From Macrocystis pyrifera (Eukaryota; Sar; Phaeophyceae; Laminariales; Laminariaceae): a stretch of 64,000 bases of DNA. Both the position numbers and the translations under genes were made by a program. Of this stretch, positions 54,600-64,000 are shown one piece after another (the first letter of the stretch is position 1; every line of letters starts with the position of its first letter). The stretch spans positions 1,467,001 to 1,531,000 of the forward strand of contig JASSKH010000038.1 in NCBI GenBank assembly GCA_031763025.1, in the 5' to 3' direction. The notes beneath the pieces are model-generated. The model searched no databases. It was not told where the DNA came from and worked only from the letters and a program-made list of their open reading frames with translations.

Positions 54600-55130
54600 G
54601 GGATTGCAACCCTTGAGTAAACCCGAGGTCCCCGCTTCACAGCGAATGGGCGCAGGATTGTGCTCCAATTTTTTATTTACGACATACCGCTCTGGCCCGA
54701 AATATAGGGAACTTGAGAATATAATTATTTATTCTAAACGATCGTTATATTTTGGGTCGGAGTGGTACCAGGTACACCCTAACCACTGAATTGGCAGCCA
54801 GCAACTCAGTGGTTCGGGAGTATCTCTAACAAACGCACAGTCAATCCTACGGCCACTGGCTGTTAAATCGAGACCCCGGATTTACTCAGGGGGTACAATC
54901 CCTTTGGTCGGCCCTGCGCTGAACAGGAGGGATTATGGCAGTTCTTCTTGCCTGGAAGCGTGTGCTGCAGTATGACTTCCAGGTGGAAACTTTCGAAATT
55001 TCCATCGAACAAGCGAAATGGCAAGAAGTACGTCGGAGAGATTCGAACCCCGGATTGTGCTTTATCAGAGATACACCCTGACCACTGAGCTAATAGTCAG
55101 CGCTGATTGTGCTTGCATTCGAGATAAATC
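54600..55130. repeat. Mosaic of tRNA-like SINE debris in both orientations
   Basis: Plus copy GATTGCAACCCTTGAGTAAA at 54604 and minus copy at 54856-54910 (TGAGTAAATCCGGGGTC in reverse). On the minus strand at 55030-55100, TAGCTCAGTGGTCAGGGTGT and GGGGTTCGAATCTCTCC look like A and B boxes. An M2 MITE lies between them. Confidence 0.45.
54687..54767. mobile_element. MITE M2, copy 2
   Basis: CCGCTCTGGCCCGAAATATA at the left and TATATTTTGGGTCGGAGTGG at the right, the same end design as the copy at 24241. Confidence 0.65.
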
Positions 55131-55204
55131 GTTTTTTTTTTTTTCCGGCTACATTCGGCTCCCACAACAAAAACAAAAAACATGAACAAAAAAAACGGCA
55201 CCAG

Positions 55205-55480
55205 TGTTAGCCGGTTCGCTTCGGTGGTCCAGTGGGTACCCTCGAATGCTGCTATTACGGGGGACCAAAGCAACTAGGACCAAATATTGTTGGTAAAAAT
55301 AAGTCAACATATAGGTTTTTGTGTGTGCCGTAGGTCCTATTTACTTTGGTCTCCCGTATTAGCGTTGTTTGCGTGAGTTCGGATCCCACCGTGATGGGGT
55401 AATCATTGTGATTTGTTTTGCAAGAATGCACAGGAATAAACTGCTGAGAGCGAGTAGCGTGCGGGGGGACGCAATTCGAC
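55205..55480 (+). mobile_element. tRNA-derived SINE split by an M1 MITE
   Basis: The head TTCGGTGGTCCAGTGGGTAC (A-box-like) precedes the MITE at 55255-55359. GCGTGAGTTCGGATCCC (B-box-like) and the tail follow it. With the MITE removed, the two boxes come to tRNA-like spacing. Confidence 0.65.
55255..55359. mobile_element. MITE M1, copy 9 (nested in a SINE)
   Basis: TTACGGGGGACCAAAGCAAC at the left and TTTACTTTGGTCTCCCGTA at the right, the arms carrying matching substitutions (CCAAAG/CTTTGG). TA precedes it and TTA follows. Confidence 0.85.
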
Positions 55481-55489
55481 GCGAGTCGA

Positions 55490-56730
55490 CGCGGGGAGAA
55501 TAGGATGAAGACACGAATCGTAGTGAGGTGGGGCGGGAGGATTGCCTGCTGTGTGACCCCGGCTCTGAGTTAGCAGAGTAGCAGGGAGGGCGAAAAGAAG
55601 GGCGGCGATATGAAACGGGTATACAACAACGCCTCCTATCTCACTGCAACTACAACTGGGCGTGTGCCGCTTGCCGTGTGCCGTGTGTATGCGGTGTGTG
55701 ATGTGATGCAAGCAGGGCTTAATATTTTCTTCGGGAGAGTTTTTTTTTTCAGAGGTAGGCGCAAGAATCCTATTTTTTAGATGTTGGTGTGTGTGCTGTG
55801 TGGGATGCGAGGCCAACACAGGCACAAGGTTCAGGTTGTGTGTTCGATTCTCGATGTGTTTGCGCTGAAATCGGTCGAAACACAGTTGGTCTACGTAGGC
55901 GATCTCGTCCGGCATCTCCCCCACCTCTACCAATTTGCCAGAAGGATATTCTCGGCATGACCGACCGGGCTTTCCTCTGGCAGAGGCTGATTCTACTGTG
56001 TTATTGTTGCAGCACTTCACTACGTATACACCAATAGTTTTTACAGAAGAACAAACCGTGTAGGGGAGGTTAGCGCTATTGATACAGTAGCTTGTTAATA
56101 GCGGCGCGTGCTAGGATAGGGAGACTGTCTCATAAGTATTTTGGCCCAAACAGGCACCGGGACTGGCCGGGCTCCTTGTTCCAACATCGTTAAAATACCA
56201 CTGAGTGTGTTTTATTGTAGGGCAGGGCAAGGGTTGCCCCGCTGTTCCCTAGGGTTTTACCATAAAACAAAAGGTTGGCCGGCGGTATGACAATTCTCTC
56301 GCGACGTCGATATTTGCCACGTAGAATATTACTTGTTTGCAGATGCTGATGTTGCCGCTATTTCGAAGCAAACACATAAAACAAAACGTCACAGTCGAGC
56401 ATCGCACAGATTGCGATGACCTCGACGTATCGCGAACACACCCACACAAAATAAAACGCTGCCGTGAAGTCAAAGATGACAAAAGGCATACAAGTAGACT
56501 TTTCGCCGATGATCGTCACGTACATGCACCCCGTAAGCAACACTCTGTCGACCGAACAATTAATATAAATGTAGCCGCGCAGAACTCGAAAGGCTGGACG
56601 CGCCGTGCAACATTTCTACAAAATTCGTTCTAGCAAAAAGAGGGAAACAAGAAGGCAGGCAGTCCTAATCGAGAAGCAATATCACATCAAAAATCAAAAC
56701 GTTTCAACACACATGTGAAGAACACGGGAG
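55490..56730. other. Intergenic DNA, no gene supported
   Basis: A minus-strand frame of 205 codons at 55403-56020 crosses SINE tail sequence and has no features. I treat it as chance. Confidence 0.3.
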
Positions 56731-56734
56731 ACGC

Positions 56735-58089
56735 TCACGGCGGCGGTACGTCGGAGTCGAGTCGGCAAGGCACAGCTGCGCTCCCCACGTCGTAGTGACC
56801 AGGACTTCGGTAAGGCGGAGGCATGATGGGTCCTTGTCTAGTCGCCTCGATTATCTTCACGCGTTCTTGGCTTGCGCGCTCATGGTAGCTAGCACTACGG
56901 TAGGGTGTCGTTTGTGCCTGGAGAACAGGCAAGATCATAGACTTTCGAAGGTAGACATACATATGCTGGAAACCATGATACCAGTCATAGTCGAAATCGT
57001 CGCAAGACGTGGCACTCCCCCCGAGTATGCAATCGTACTTCAACCACCGCCCTCTCGAACGCAACTGGGTCACGAAATTGTTCAGAAGGGAGTAGATGAC
57101 AGCTACGAGGCAGTACTCAACGCCTATCATCAAAATTGGTGACGGTGCTGCGGCTCTCCGGTGTCCTCGTAGATGTCTGCACGTGCAGACGCGAAGAAAA
57201 CGCGATCTGGGGCGTTGTCCGCACTCCCAGGAAGAATCGACCATGTGGATGTGCTGATGTGCCGGGCGCAGCTCTCGTCGCAGGGGGGGCACGGAGCAGG
57301 TCCAGGAAATGGGAAGTCGGAGGCGGCTCCGGCTAGGAACAAGGCATTGACTGCAATGGAGTGACTGGGGCGGTCCATGCGGAATCAAGACTGGTGCGGG
57401 ATCTCGCCATCGTGCACATTGGGATGCGGTTATCTCGATATGGCCATGGTCTTCGATATGGTAATCGGTAGTGTAGTGCCAGTTGAATCCGAGAGCCGTC
57501 TGAGTGTACATGATACGAGCATGCCGTTCCACGACGTCATCTGGCCACCCGCTGTTGGGGTGGAGTTGATATTCAGGTCGAAGGGTGATCGCTTCGTATA
57601 TGGAGCCTGGCGTTCCCATTACGGATCCTGCGCCCGGTAGGTCGCTAATACCAAGGATCTTGTTACGTGCTTGAGCCAAAGAATCCTGCGTTCCGCCAAA
57701 GAATGCGACGCATGCCGAACGAAATGATACAATACGTTTAGAAGACACATGAAAGCACAACGTAGTATTTATGTATATATGGGTACTTGCGGGCGCCGGT
57801 AAGTATTGGGGGGTATGATTACGACGAGATGTGGATAGCAGAACAAGCAAAAACTTACCAAGAGGGTGCGTTGGAGAGGCTCGCCGTCGAACATGCAGGC
57901 ACGCACAGCCGCAAGAGTGGAGAAGAAGATGGCTCCAGCTGGTGTTGCCATGGTTGGGTTGGGGAGAGGGCGTCCTTCCCAAGCAGCTATGGCGGAAGCG
58001 ATGGCGATGTTGAAGAAGCAATTGTTGTTCTCATTGGGCGGCAGAAAAGGTGAAGGGCGGATGGAGCCGGTGTCTGTGTTGATTGATCT
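56735..58089 (-). CDS. Unrecognised membrane-type protein gene (partial exon model)
   Basis: Exon 58089-57859 (phase 0-0, acceptor CCTTTAG, donor GTAAGT) encodes NNNCFFNIAIASAIAAW and GAIFFSTLAAVRACMF, two hydrophobic segments. An acceptor at 57687 (AACGCAG) opens a long frame, starting DSLAQARNKILGISDL, that runs to TGA at 56735-56737. Its end includes a hydrophobic stretch (GVEYCLVAVIYSLLNNFV) and a Tyr/Arg/Pro-rich tail (MPPPYRSPGHYD). Between 57131 and 57378 another minus frame looks better (NALFLAGAASDFPFPGPAP, CPPCDESCAR), so an intron or two compensating indels may exist. The upstream part, if any, meets the copia 3' end. The family is not recognised. Confidence 0.45.
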
Positions 58090-58219
58090 CTAAAGGTATA
58101 GGCGCAGCTGGCACGGGAACGCGTGGTTGACTCCAGACAGTAACACGGAACTCCTCTTGTATTATATCCGAGCTGTCGAGTGACAGCTCATGCATCGTAT
58201 GCAGGTTATTATCCAACAT

Positions 58220-58980
58220 GACGCGGGAATAAACCTCCCGTTTATCCCCCCGAATATCCGACTAAATATCCCTCTCCTATAATCCTATGTCAACATATGG
58301 AACTCCCTAATATTAGATGTAACGTCTCCGTCGTGTTTCTGAGCACAATCAATATCCCCCCTGCTCATTATACACGACCATTCTTTAATATCCCCTCAGC
58401 TCTGTAGACTACAATGTACGACTCCGCTGGGTGGAAACATCTCAATATTTTGAACAACTCATGCGAAATTCAGAAACATAATTTCACTCAGAACCAAAAA
58501 TCAAACGCTCAATTTCCAAAATACTATCCAAACTCTCAACTCAGAAAACATTTTATATGGACCGCACACGCCCCCAGGCGCTTCATAGTCTCTCTTCAAC
58601 CTTATCCAAAAAATCTCCCTCTATTTCATGAGGAATTAATGCAAATCATATAAAATATCACAGTAGTCATACTCATCAAAATAAAAATTAAGCCAAGAAA
58701 ATAAATGCCCGAGATCGCAAGGAACCCCGTTCCCCCGGACAAGAGCCTCCCCTTGTCCCCTACTCCCGCCATAGATACACAGATCGCGACGGTAATGCGA
58801 GATAGCACACATTCCTTCACTTGAATTTTATTCGACGTTGGGACTACTCGAAAACACCAAAAACTCTCGAAATCCATCACCAGGAACGAAATGGTATCAT
58901 CCTCGGAATTAGCCAGGGAAAAACGGTAGCATCTTCGGATTTATACGTAGTTCAGACAAATCCTTCACTCAAAAATAACA
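58220..58980 (-). repeat. Probable 3' LTR zone of the copia element
   Basis: Just after the RNase H stop the minus strand has GAGGTGGAAGG (polypurine tract), TTTTA and then TGTTATTTTTGAG, a typical TG start of an LTR at 58980. The left limit cannot be set, because the partner LTR lies beyond the window. The zone is non-coding and A/C-rich on the plus strand. Confidence 0.45.
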
Positions 58981-59008
58981 TAAAACCTTCCACCTCGGAA
59001 AAACCGCG

Positions 59009-60001
59009 TCAAATATTCATCACAAAATCCCGGTGGTAACGAAACACCGTGTTGTTGAGCGGCTTTGTCAAGAAGTCTGCATGCTGTTTCTCCGACTCTA
59101 CATGGGTAATAACAAACTCCCCCTTAAAAATAAGCTCGCGCAAAAAGTGGTGTCGTACGTCGATGTGCTTCGAATTCGACGTGCACACTGGATTTTGTGC
59201 CAGGTGCCTTGCCCCCTCGTTATCCTCGAAAACCGTAATGCATCTCTCCCCAAACCCCGGAAAAATAAAACTCCATACATAGCGCATGAACATTGCCTCC
59301 TTGATAGTGTCTGCCAGTGCTACATATTCGGCCTCAGTGGTTGAGAGTGTGGCGCATTTCTGCGTCCTAGAAAACCAGCACACACACGCCCCAGCACACA
59401 TGATGGCCCCACCGGAAACTGACCTCCTGTCAGTGGCTTTGTTGGCATAGTCTGCATCTGCAAACGCTACCAGCTCAAGCCCGCTACCCTTCTGGAACGT
59501 AATGCCGAAATCACTCGTAGAAAAAACATACTCTAAAATACCGACTGCTGTCTTCCAGTGTACTTCCATCGGCCTATTCGTGTACCTCGCTACCGCCCTC
59601 ACCGCGTTCGCAATATCCGGTCGTGTTTGGTTCGCAAGCCACATCAAGCACCCCACCAACTCGCGGAAAGGCCAATCACCCACGGGTTCATTCTCGTCAA
59701 ACTCCTCGAGCTTCACACCAGTCGAAAGCGGGTTATTCCTCCCAGAACTAACACCAAACCTCGCCGCGGTGTTTTCAGCGAACGCCTGCTGCGAAATCGT
59801 CAAAGTACCAGCATCTCAATCCCTCGAAAAACAACAACCAGCATACCACCGCAACTCGCCCAGATTGTTGATCGGAACAAGGTTGTTCAGGTCGTCACAG
59901 AACTGATCGCATCTAGCCTTGAGTCCTACAGCAAAAATATCATCCACATGAACTACCGTACAATGGAGACAGAGCCCGACTCGACCAACCTCATGACACA
60001 C
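59009..60001 (-). CDS. copia RT end (VDD box) and RNase H
   Basis: The new frame carries VVHVDDIFAVGLK (the x-V-D-D catalytic box, His in place of the usual Tyr) and NNLGELRWYAGC, then a TGA at about 59814. It continues through LVGCLMWLANQTRPDIANAV and the RNase H signatures AFADADYANKATDRRSVSGG, STTEAEYVALAD and EDNEGARHLAQNP. It ends HADFLTKPL and stops at about 59009. Confidence 0.85.
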
Positions 60002-60866
60002 GCGTCAGCGGGGCTCTGCTCAAATCCTAGACTCTTCAAGTGAGTGAGAAGGTGGTTGTGCCACGACCTCGACGCTTGCTTCAAGCCGTAGAGACTGCGA
60101 TTCAACCTGACCACCTTACCAGACATTTCGCCGCAGCCGGGAGGTAGTTGCATGAATACATCCTCATCCAAACTCGACTGCACGAACGCTTGCTCAGCAT
60201 CAAAATGACACAAATCCAAACCCAACTCGCACGCAATAGCACCCAACAAACGGAAACAAGACGCCGCAGGCGTCGCAGCAAAAGTCTCAAAGAAATCAAT
60301 ACCCTCACGCTGCTTGAAACCTCGTGCCACCAGCCTTGTTTTCGCCCGCACCACGTCACCATGCTCGTTGGACTTCCAGGCGAACACCCACTTCGCCGAG
60401 ATGACGTTGAGCCCCTCTGGTTGCTACGTCGCTCCAAACGTCCCCGCGTCCGCCAGCCCATGGTACTCCTTGTCCATCGCCTGTCTCCAGATGGCCGAAT
60501 ACTCGTCCGCACACGCTTCAGCATACGAGTTCGGCGTCGAAATCTCGCTCGCCGGGCGTGTGGGAAGGGGAGGGTTCTCGCGCGGTGGGGCTTGGTGGAA
60601 AAGTACATGGCCTATACCTTCCCGCGCTGCCATCAACGACAGCAGCCCATGCCCCATAGCCTCGCGGTTCCGCGCAGTCTCCCCTCTTGTCCGCCCCCTC
60701 AGCACATCTCCACCTTCCGGGTGTCGCCCAGTTTCCCCCCTGGCCCGATCACCCTGCACACCGCCACCACCCTCCTGGTGTCGTGCGGTCTCCCCCCTAG
60801 TCCGCCCTCTCTGCACAGCGCCACCGCTCTCCTGGTGTCGTGCAGTCTCCCCCCTTGTCCGCCCCC
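59953..60866 (-). CDS. copia reverse transcriptase, N-terminal part
   Basis: AEACADEYSAIWRQAMDKEY and DAGTFGA precede an in-frame TAG at about 60422, then NVISAKWVFAWKSNEHGD, KTRLVARGFKQREGIDFFET, LDLCHFDAEQAFVQSSLDED and LYGLKQASRSWHNHL. These are hallmark blocks of copia RT. The frame is lost near 59955, just before the VDD box. Confidence 0.85.
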
Positions 60867-60982
60867 TCAGCACATCGCCATCCCCGGGTCCGGGATATAA
60901 TAACCCAGTGCCCGGGCAGCACGCTGCGAAAGCTGTGGCTGCGGTGACTGCTGCGGCGGCGACGGCGATAATAACGGCGGCG

Positions 60983-61015
<33 letters not shown>

Positions 61016-62800
61016 GCGACGGCGGCGGCGGTGACGGTGGCTGTAGCGGCGGCGGTGACGATGACGGCGGCAGCGACGGCGACGGTGACGGCGATGGCGG
61101 CGGCGACGGCGACGGCGGGGAGCTCTCCTCCTCCGAAGGCAGTAACCCCACAAACGGTTTCCTCGGGTGTTCCCAAGTGACGTCACGGGAGAACGACCTT
61201 CGGCCAGACATCAGCAGGATCTTGCTGCAGTCAGCTGCGTGGTGGTTGCCGCCGTTGAGGTAGAAGCAAGCCTCCGCCTTCGGCTCGGTCGTCAGGGTCC
61301 TCCTGACGTGGTGGAAGCCCGGCTTCAGAAACGGGAGCAGCCGCGCAAACGGTGGTCTCCCGTAGAATTTTCGGTACGGCGAGTGCATTTCCGGCTTGTC
61401 CCTTACCCTCTCCGTCATGTCGATCACATCGCTCGCGTACACGCATGACTCAGCCCAGAGGGGCTGCGTCGCCGGCATCCTTGCATCGCCGAACAGGCGG
61501 GTGGCTTCTAGGCTGGACGCCAATGCAAGCTCCAGCGTCATGGTGATCCGTCGCTCGACCACCCCGTCATGCTTCGGAGAATCGACGGGCGTGTACTCGC
61601 GGCGGATGCCGTGGTGGTTGAGCAACTCCACGAACTCCGCCTTGGTGAACTCGGTGCCGTTGTCCGAGCGAAGGCACTCCACGAAGGACGGCACACCCTT
61701 CGCGTTGATGTCGGCCAGGAAACCAGCGAAGACCTTCGGGACGTCGGACTTCCGCTTCAAGAAATACGGCCACCCCAGTCGCGAGTAGTCGTCGACGATC
61801 ATCATCAAGTACTGCGCATCGCCAGCAGACGTAGGCTATTGTCCCGACAGATCCACGAACAGACGCTCCAGAGGCCTGGTAGAACGGCACTCGGTCGTCC
61901 ACGGCACCGCCATCCTCCTCCCTTTCGCCTCAGAACACCCACCACACGGAACCAACTCCCCAAAAACCTTAATGCCCATCTGGCGTGCCGTCTCACGGAG
62001 AGTGTCAGCATGGGAGTGGGCAAGGGCGACGTGAAGGTCGTTAATATCGACCCTCCTCATTTTTCCAGGAGCCAAAACAGCGGCAGCAATCGGGGTCTCT
62101 ACAATCCGCGTGGCGTCTACGTATGAGCCCGCGTCCCTACGCACGAAAGACAGCTGTCCATTCAACGTGTGAGCTCCCTGAGCATCAAGTGTCGCCGGGC
62201 ATTTCAACATTACTGCATGAAGCGAAAATAAGTTGAAGCGAACACCGGGTACGTATGCTACGTCTATCAGCCTAACTTGAACGTCACCCTGAGAGCTGTG
62301 CATCATAATTGGAATCTGGCCGAAGTACTCTATCCTCAGTGACCTCATGTCACCGACCACCAAACGGCTCTTACCAGGGGGAGGGGGAGTACAGTTTACC
62401 ATACCAAAAGGGTTACCAGTCACATGAAAAGTTGCTCCCGAATCCGCTACCCACTCTTCTCTCCCATTAACCCAAAACAAATCATCATTCGCCTTGCCTT
62501 GGTGCGCAAACTGCGCGGTGAGGTGCGGATCGAACGTAGGCGTAGGGTTGCCGTTGTTCGCTGGCCCAGGGGAGGGGGAAGTGCTGAAGGAGGGTTGTTG
62601 TGGCGGGGAAGCTCCGGCCGAGGTATACCCACTACTGCCGTAGGGCGTCTCCTGCAGCCAGCCACCTCCGTAGTATGGTTGTTGGGCGGGTTGAGGAGAA
62701 GCGGCACCCGGGAAAGCGACATTCATTTGCGCGGGAGCTGCCTGGCATTCCGCTGCGTGGTGGCCCGGTCTGCCGCACCGGAAGCAGGGCCCCTTGCGTC
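60867..62800 (-). CDS. copia protease and integrase
   Basis: The aspartic protease motif is WVADSGATFHVTG. Then comes the pre-integrase His-Cys region (HVALAHSHAD to VPCGGC), an in-frame TAG at about 61836 right after FVDLSGQ, and the integrase core VDDYSRLGWPYFLKRKSDV, RSDNGTEFTKAEF, SPKHDGVVERR. The Asp and Glu of the D-D-E core are visible. The C-terminal linker is a Pro/Ser repeat that ends out of frame at 60867. Confidence 0.8.
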
Positions 62801-62809
62801 TCCATGTGT

Positions 62810-64000
62810 TATTCGTGTGGGGAACCCCAGCCTGCCGGAGTCGCTGCGGGCGGCGGGGGCATCGGCGACAACGTCCCTGGTGGTGGGTCGGTAGGTACCC
62901 AACCCATGGGGGGGACTACTCCACCCGTACCGAAGGGGTCTGGGGCTGAGTTATCCCAACGGTACCTGCAGGCCACGGTATCCCAACGCCATTTGGGGCC
63001 GGTTATCCCCCCCGACGAAGCTCCTCCCCGGTTGCCACGTTGCTGATGGGGACGGTGCTGCTGCTGCTGTTGGTGGGGGCTGCTGCTGCTGCCGTTGGTG
63101 CTGCTGCTGCTGCTGCTGGGGCTGCTGCTGCTGATACTGCTGCTGCTGCTGCTGCTGATACTGTCGCTGGAGCTGCTGCTGCTGCTGCTGCTGGGGCTGC
63201 TGCTGCTGCTGCTGCTGATACTGCCGCTGCTGCTGCTGCTGCTGCTGTTGCCCATCCTTGAGCCTCCCGCCTCTCCTGTTCCTCCTTCCCCCTCCTGGAC
63301 CCGCACCTCCGCCACCGGCAGGCTGCGCACCTCCGGCGTACAAGGCATGCTGATCTACCACTCCCTGCACGCCCAACGCCCTAGAAACCATCTCCTTCTC
63401 TACCTTGTCGTTAGCATACGCGTCACGGATGATCTCATCGATCTCGGAACGGGGGATGGAAGGGCGGGAAAGAATGGACTTGCTTTGAATAGTATACAAA
63501 GATGAGAGGTTGGTAACAATGTGGCGGTTTACTTCCTCTGTACTCTTACCACATCCTAGCATCGCCAGCTCATCTGCTACCTTGTCCACCCTTCCTAGGA
63601 ACAGCAAGGGGTTTTCATCCTCGGCCATTCGGATTGTATCAAATTCCCTCCTCAATCTATGAGTTGCGGCTATCGTATTCGGCATGTAATAGTCTTCCAA
63701 CTCCTTCCAAGCACCACTCGGAGACATTGCCTTTTGCATTCGTAACTCAGCCATATCGTATCCTGTCATGGCCTCCATCATCAATCCATACACCAATCTC
63801 GCGTCCCTAATCTCCTGGGGGGAATGTCTGGAGGCTAATTCCTCCGGCGAAACCCTCATGTCACCCACCATAACTGGGTTTGCTGTGCTACTGAGTACAT
63901 GCACGCACCCAAACGATGATAGGTATGCCAAAAACTTACTACGCCACATGCTAAAGTGGGCCTCTACATTGTCAAACTTCGGGGGTCTCGACTGGGACAA
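62810..64000 (-). CDS. copia gag, 3' part
   Basis: The helical gag domain is open from the window edge (PPKFDNVEAHFSMWRSKFLA, EELASRHSPQEIRDARLVYG, EKEMVSRALGVQG). A long Gln-rich tract encoded by CAG/CTG units (63050-63255) comes next, where the frame changes. Then a Gly/Pro-rich linker (RWDTVACRYRWDNSAPDPF) leads to a CCHC zinc knuckle around 62760-62800 (CFRCGRPGHHAAEC) after a second frame change. Gag coats the RNA inside the particle. Confidence 0.75.
63050..63255 (-). repeat. CAG/CTG tract in copia gag
   Basis: Interrupted (CTG)n on the plus strand. Length change in this tract explains the shift from the gag N-terminal frame to the next one. Confidence 0.9.

Larger units (their letters stand above)
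59009..64000 (-). pseudogene. Degraded Ty1/copia-type LTR retrotransposon (gag-pol)
   Basis: Order on the minus strand: gag (from the window edge), zinc knuckle, protease (DSGA), integrase, RT, RNase H. That is the Ty1/copia order, with integrase before RT. The polyprotein is broken: frame changes in the CAG tract of gag (about 63050) and near 62810, TAG at about 61836, a frame change near 60900, TAG at about 60422, a frame change near 59955 and TGA at about 59814. The element is therefore not autonomous as read. The 5' LTR and primer site are beyond 64000. Confidence 0.9.

Noticed and set aside
54576-54600. CTAACCCTAACCC, a telomere-like word
   Set aside because: Only two units, in the middle of SINE debris; not enough for an interstitial telomere.
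55021-55110. Possible tRNA gene on the minus strand
   Set aside because: A- and B-box-like words are present but the D and anticodon stems do not pair and no acceptor stem is visible.
55403-56020. 205-codon minus-strand frame
   Set aside because: Part of it runs over the SINE tail, and it has no domain, start context or splice support.
1-64000. CRISPR arrays, bacterial operons, ribosome-binding sites
   Set aside because: No spaced identical repeats and no prokaryotic gene organisation; the window is eukaryotic.

Overview
The window looks like nuclear DNA of a eukaryote. It has multi-exon genes with GT-AG introns, WW domains, a Ty1/copia-type LTR retrotransposon, LINE fragments, tRNA-derived SINEs, hairpin MITEs and abundant CAG/CTG and poly-G/C microsatellites. 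The mixture, and the style of the copia and LINE proteins, suggest a stramenopile, possibly a brown alga or a relative. This is inference, and no marker gene in the window fixes the species.

The main content is a pair of paralogous minus-strand genes, called A (about 17.1 to 2.6 kb) and B (about 33.6 to 28.0 kb). I derived the exon models from reading frame, splice dinucleotides and intron phase, and every internal junction is phase-consistent. Both genes share the same 3' architecture: a WW-domain exon of exactly 99 nt flanked by phase-1 introns, a Ser-rich exon, an exon with a conserved 'GMTG' block, and a last exon with a 'GGLKW' block and an acidic tail. The intron phases between these exons are identical (1, 0, 2). 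Gene A also carries a second WW exon and nine phase 1-1 Ser/Thr-rich exons between the two WW domains, which end in related motifs and look like serial exon duplications. I do not recognise the family. It reads as a long, mostly disordered WW-scaffold protein.

Region by region: 1-372 is the probable 3' end of a plus-strand gene. 2.6-18.3 kb is gene A and a possible upstream exon. 17.2-26.9 kb is intergenic DNA full of SINE, MITE and LINE debris. 28.0-33.6 kb is gene B. 35.7-46.3 kb is repeat-rich: a (ATGT)n array, a 3' LINE fragment, several copies of an unclassified repeat called R2, and inverted-repeat ends. 46.3-48.6 kb is a 5'-truncated, mutated LINE with an altered catalytic box (YADN). 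48.6-56.6 kb is tRNA-like and MITE debris. 56.7-58.1 kb holds parts of an unrecognised, probably membrane, protein gene. 58.98-64.0 kb is a degraded copia element (gag, protease, integrase, RT, RNase H) that runs off the window edge.

Two hairpin MITE families (nine and two copies), a tRNA-headed SINE family and a strongly over-represented 9-mer, TACCWGGTA, run through the non-coding DNA.
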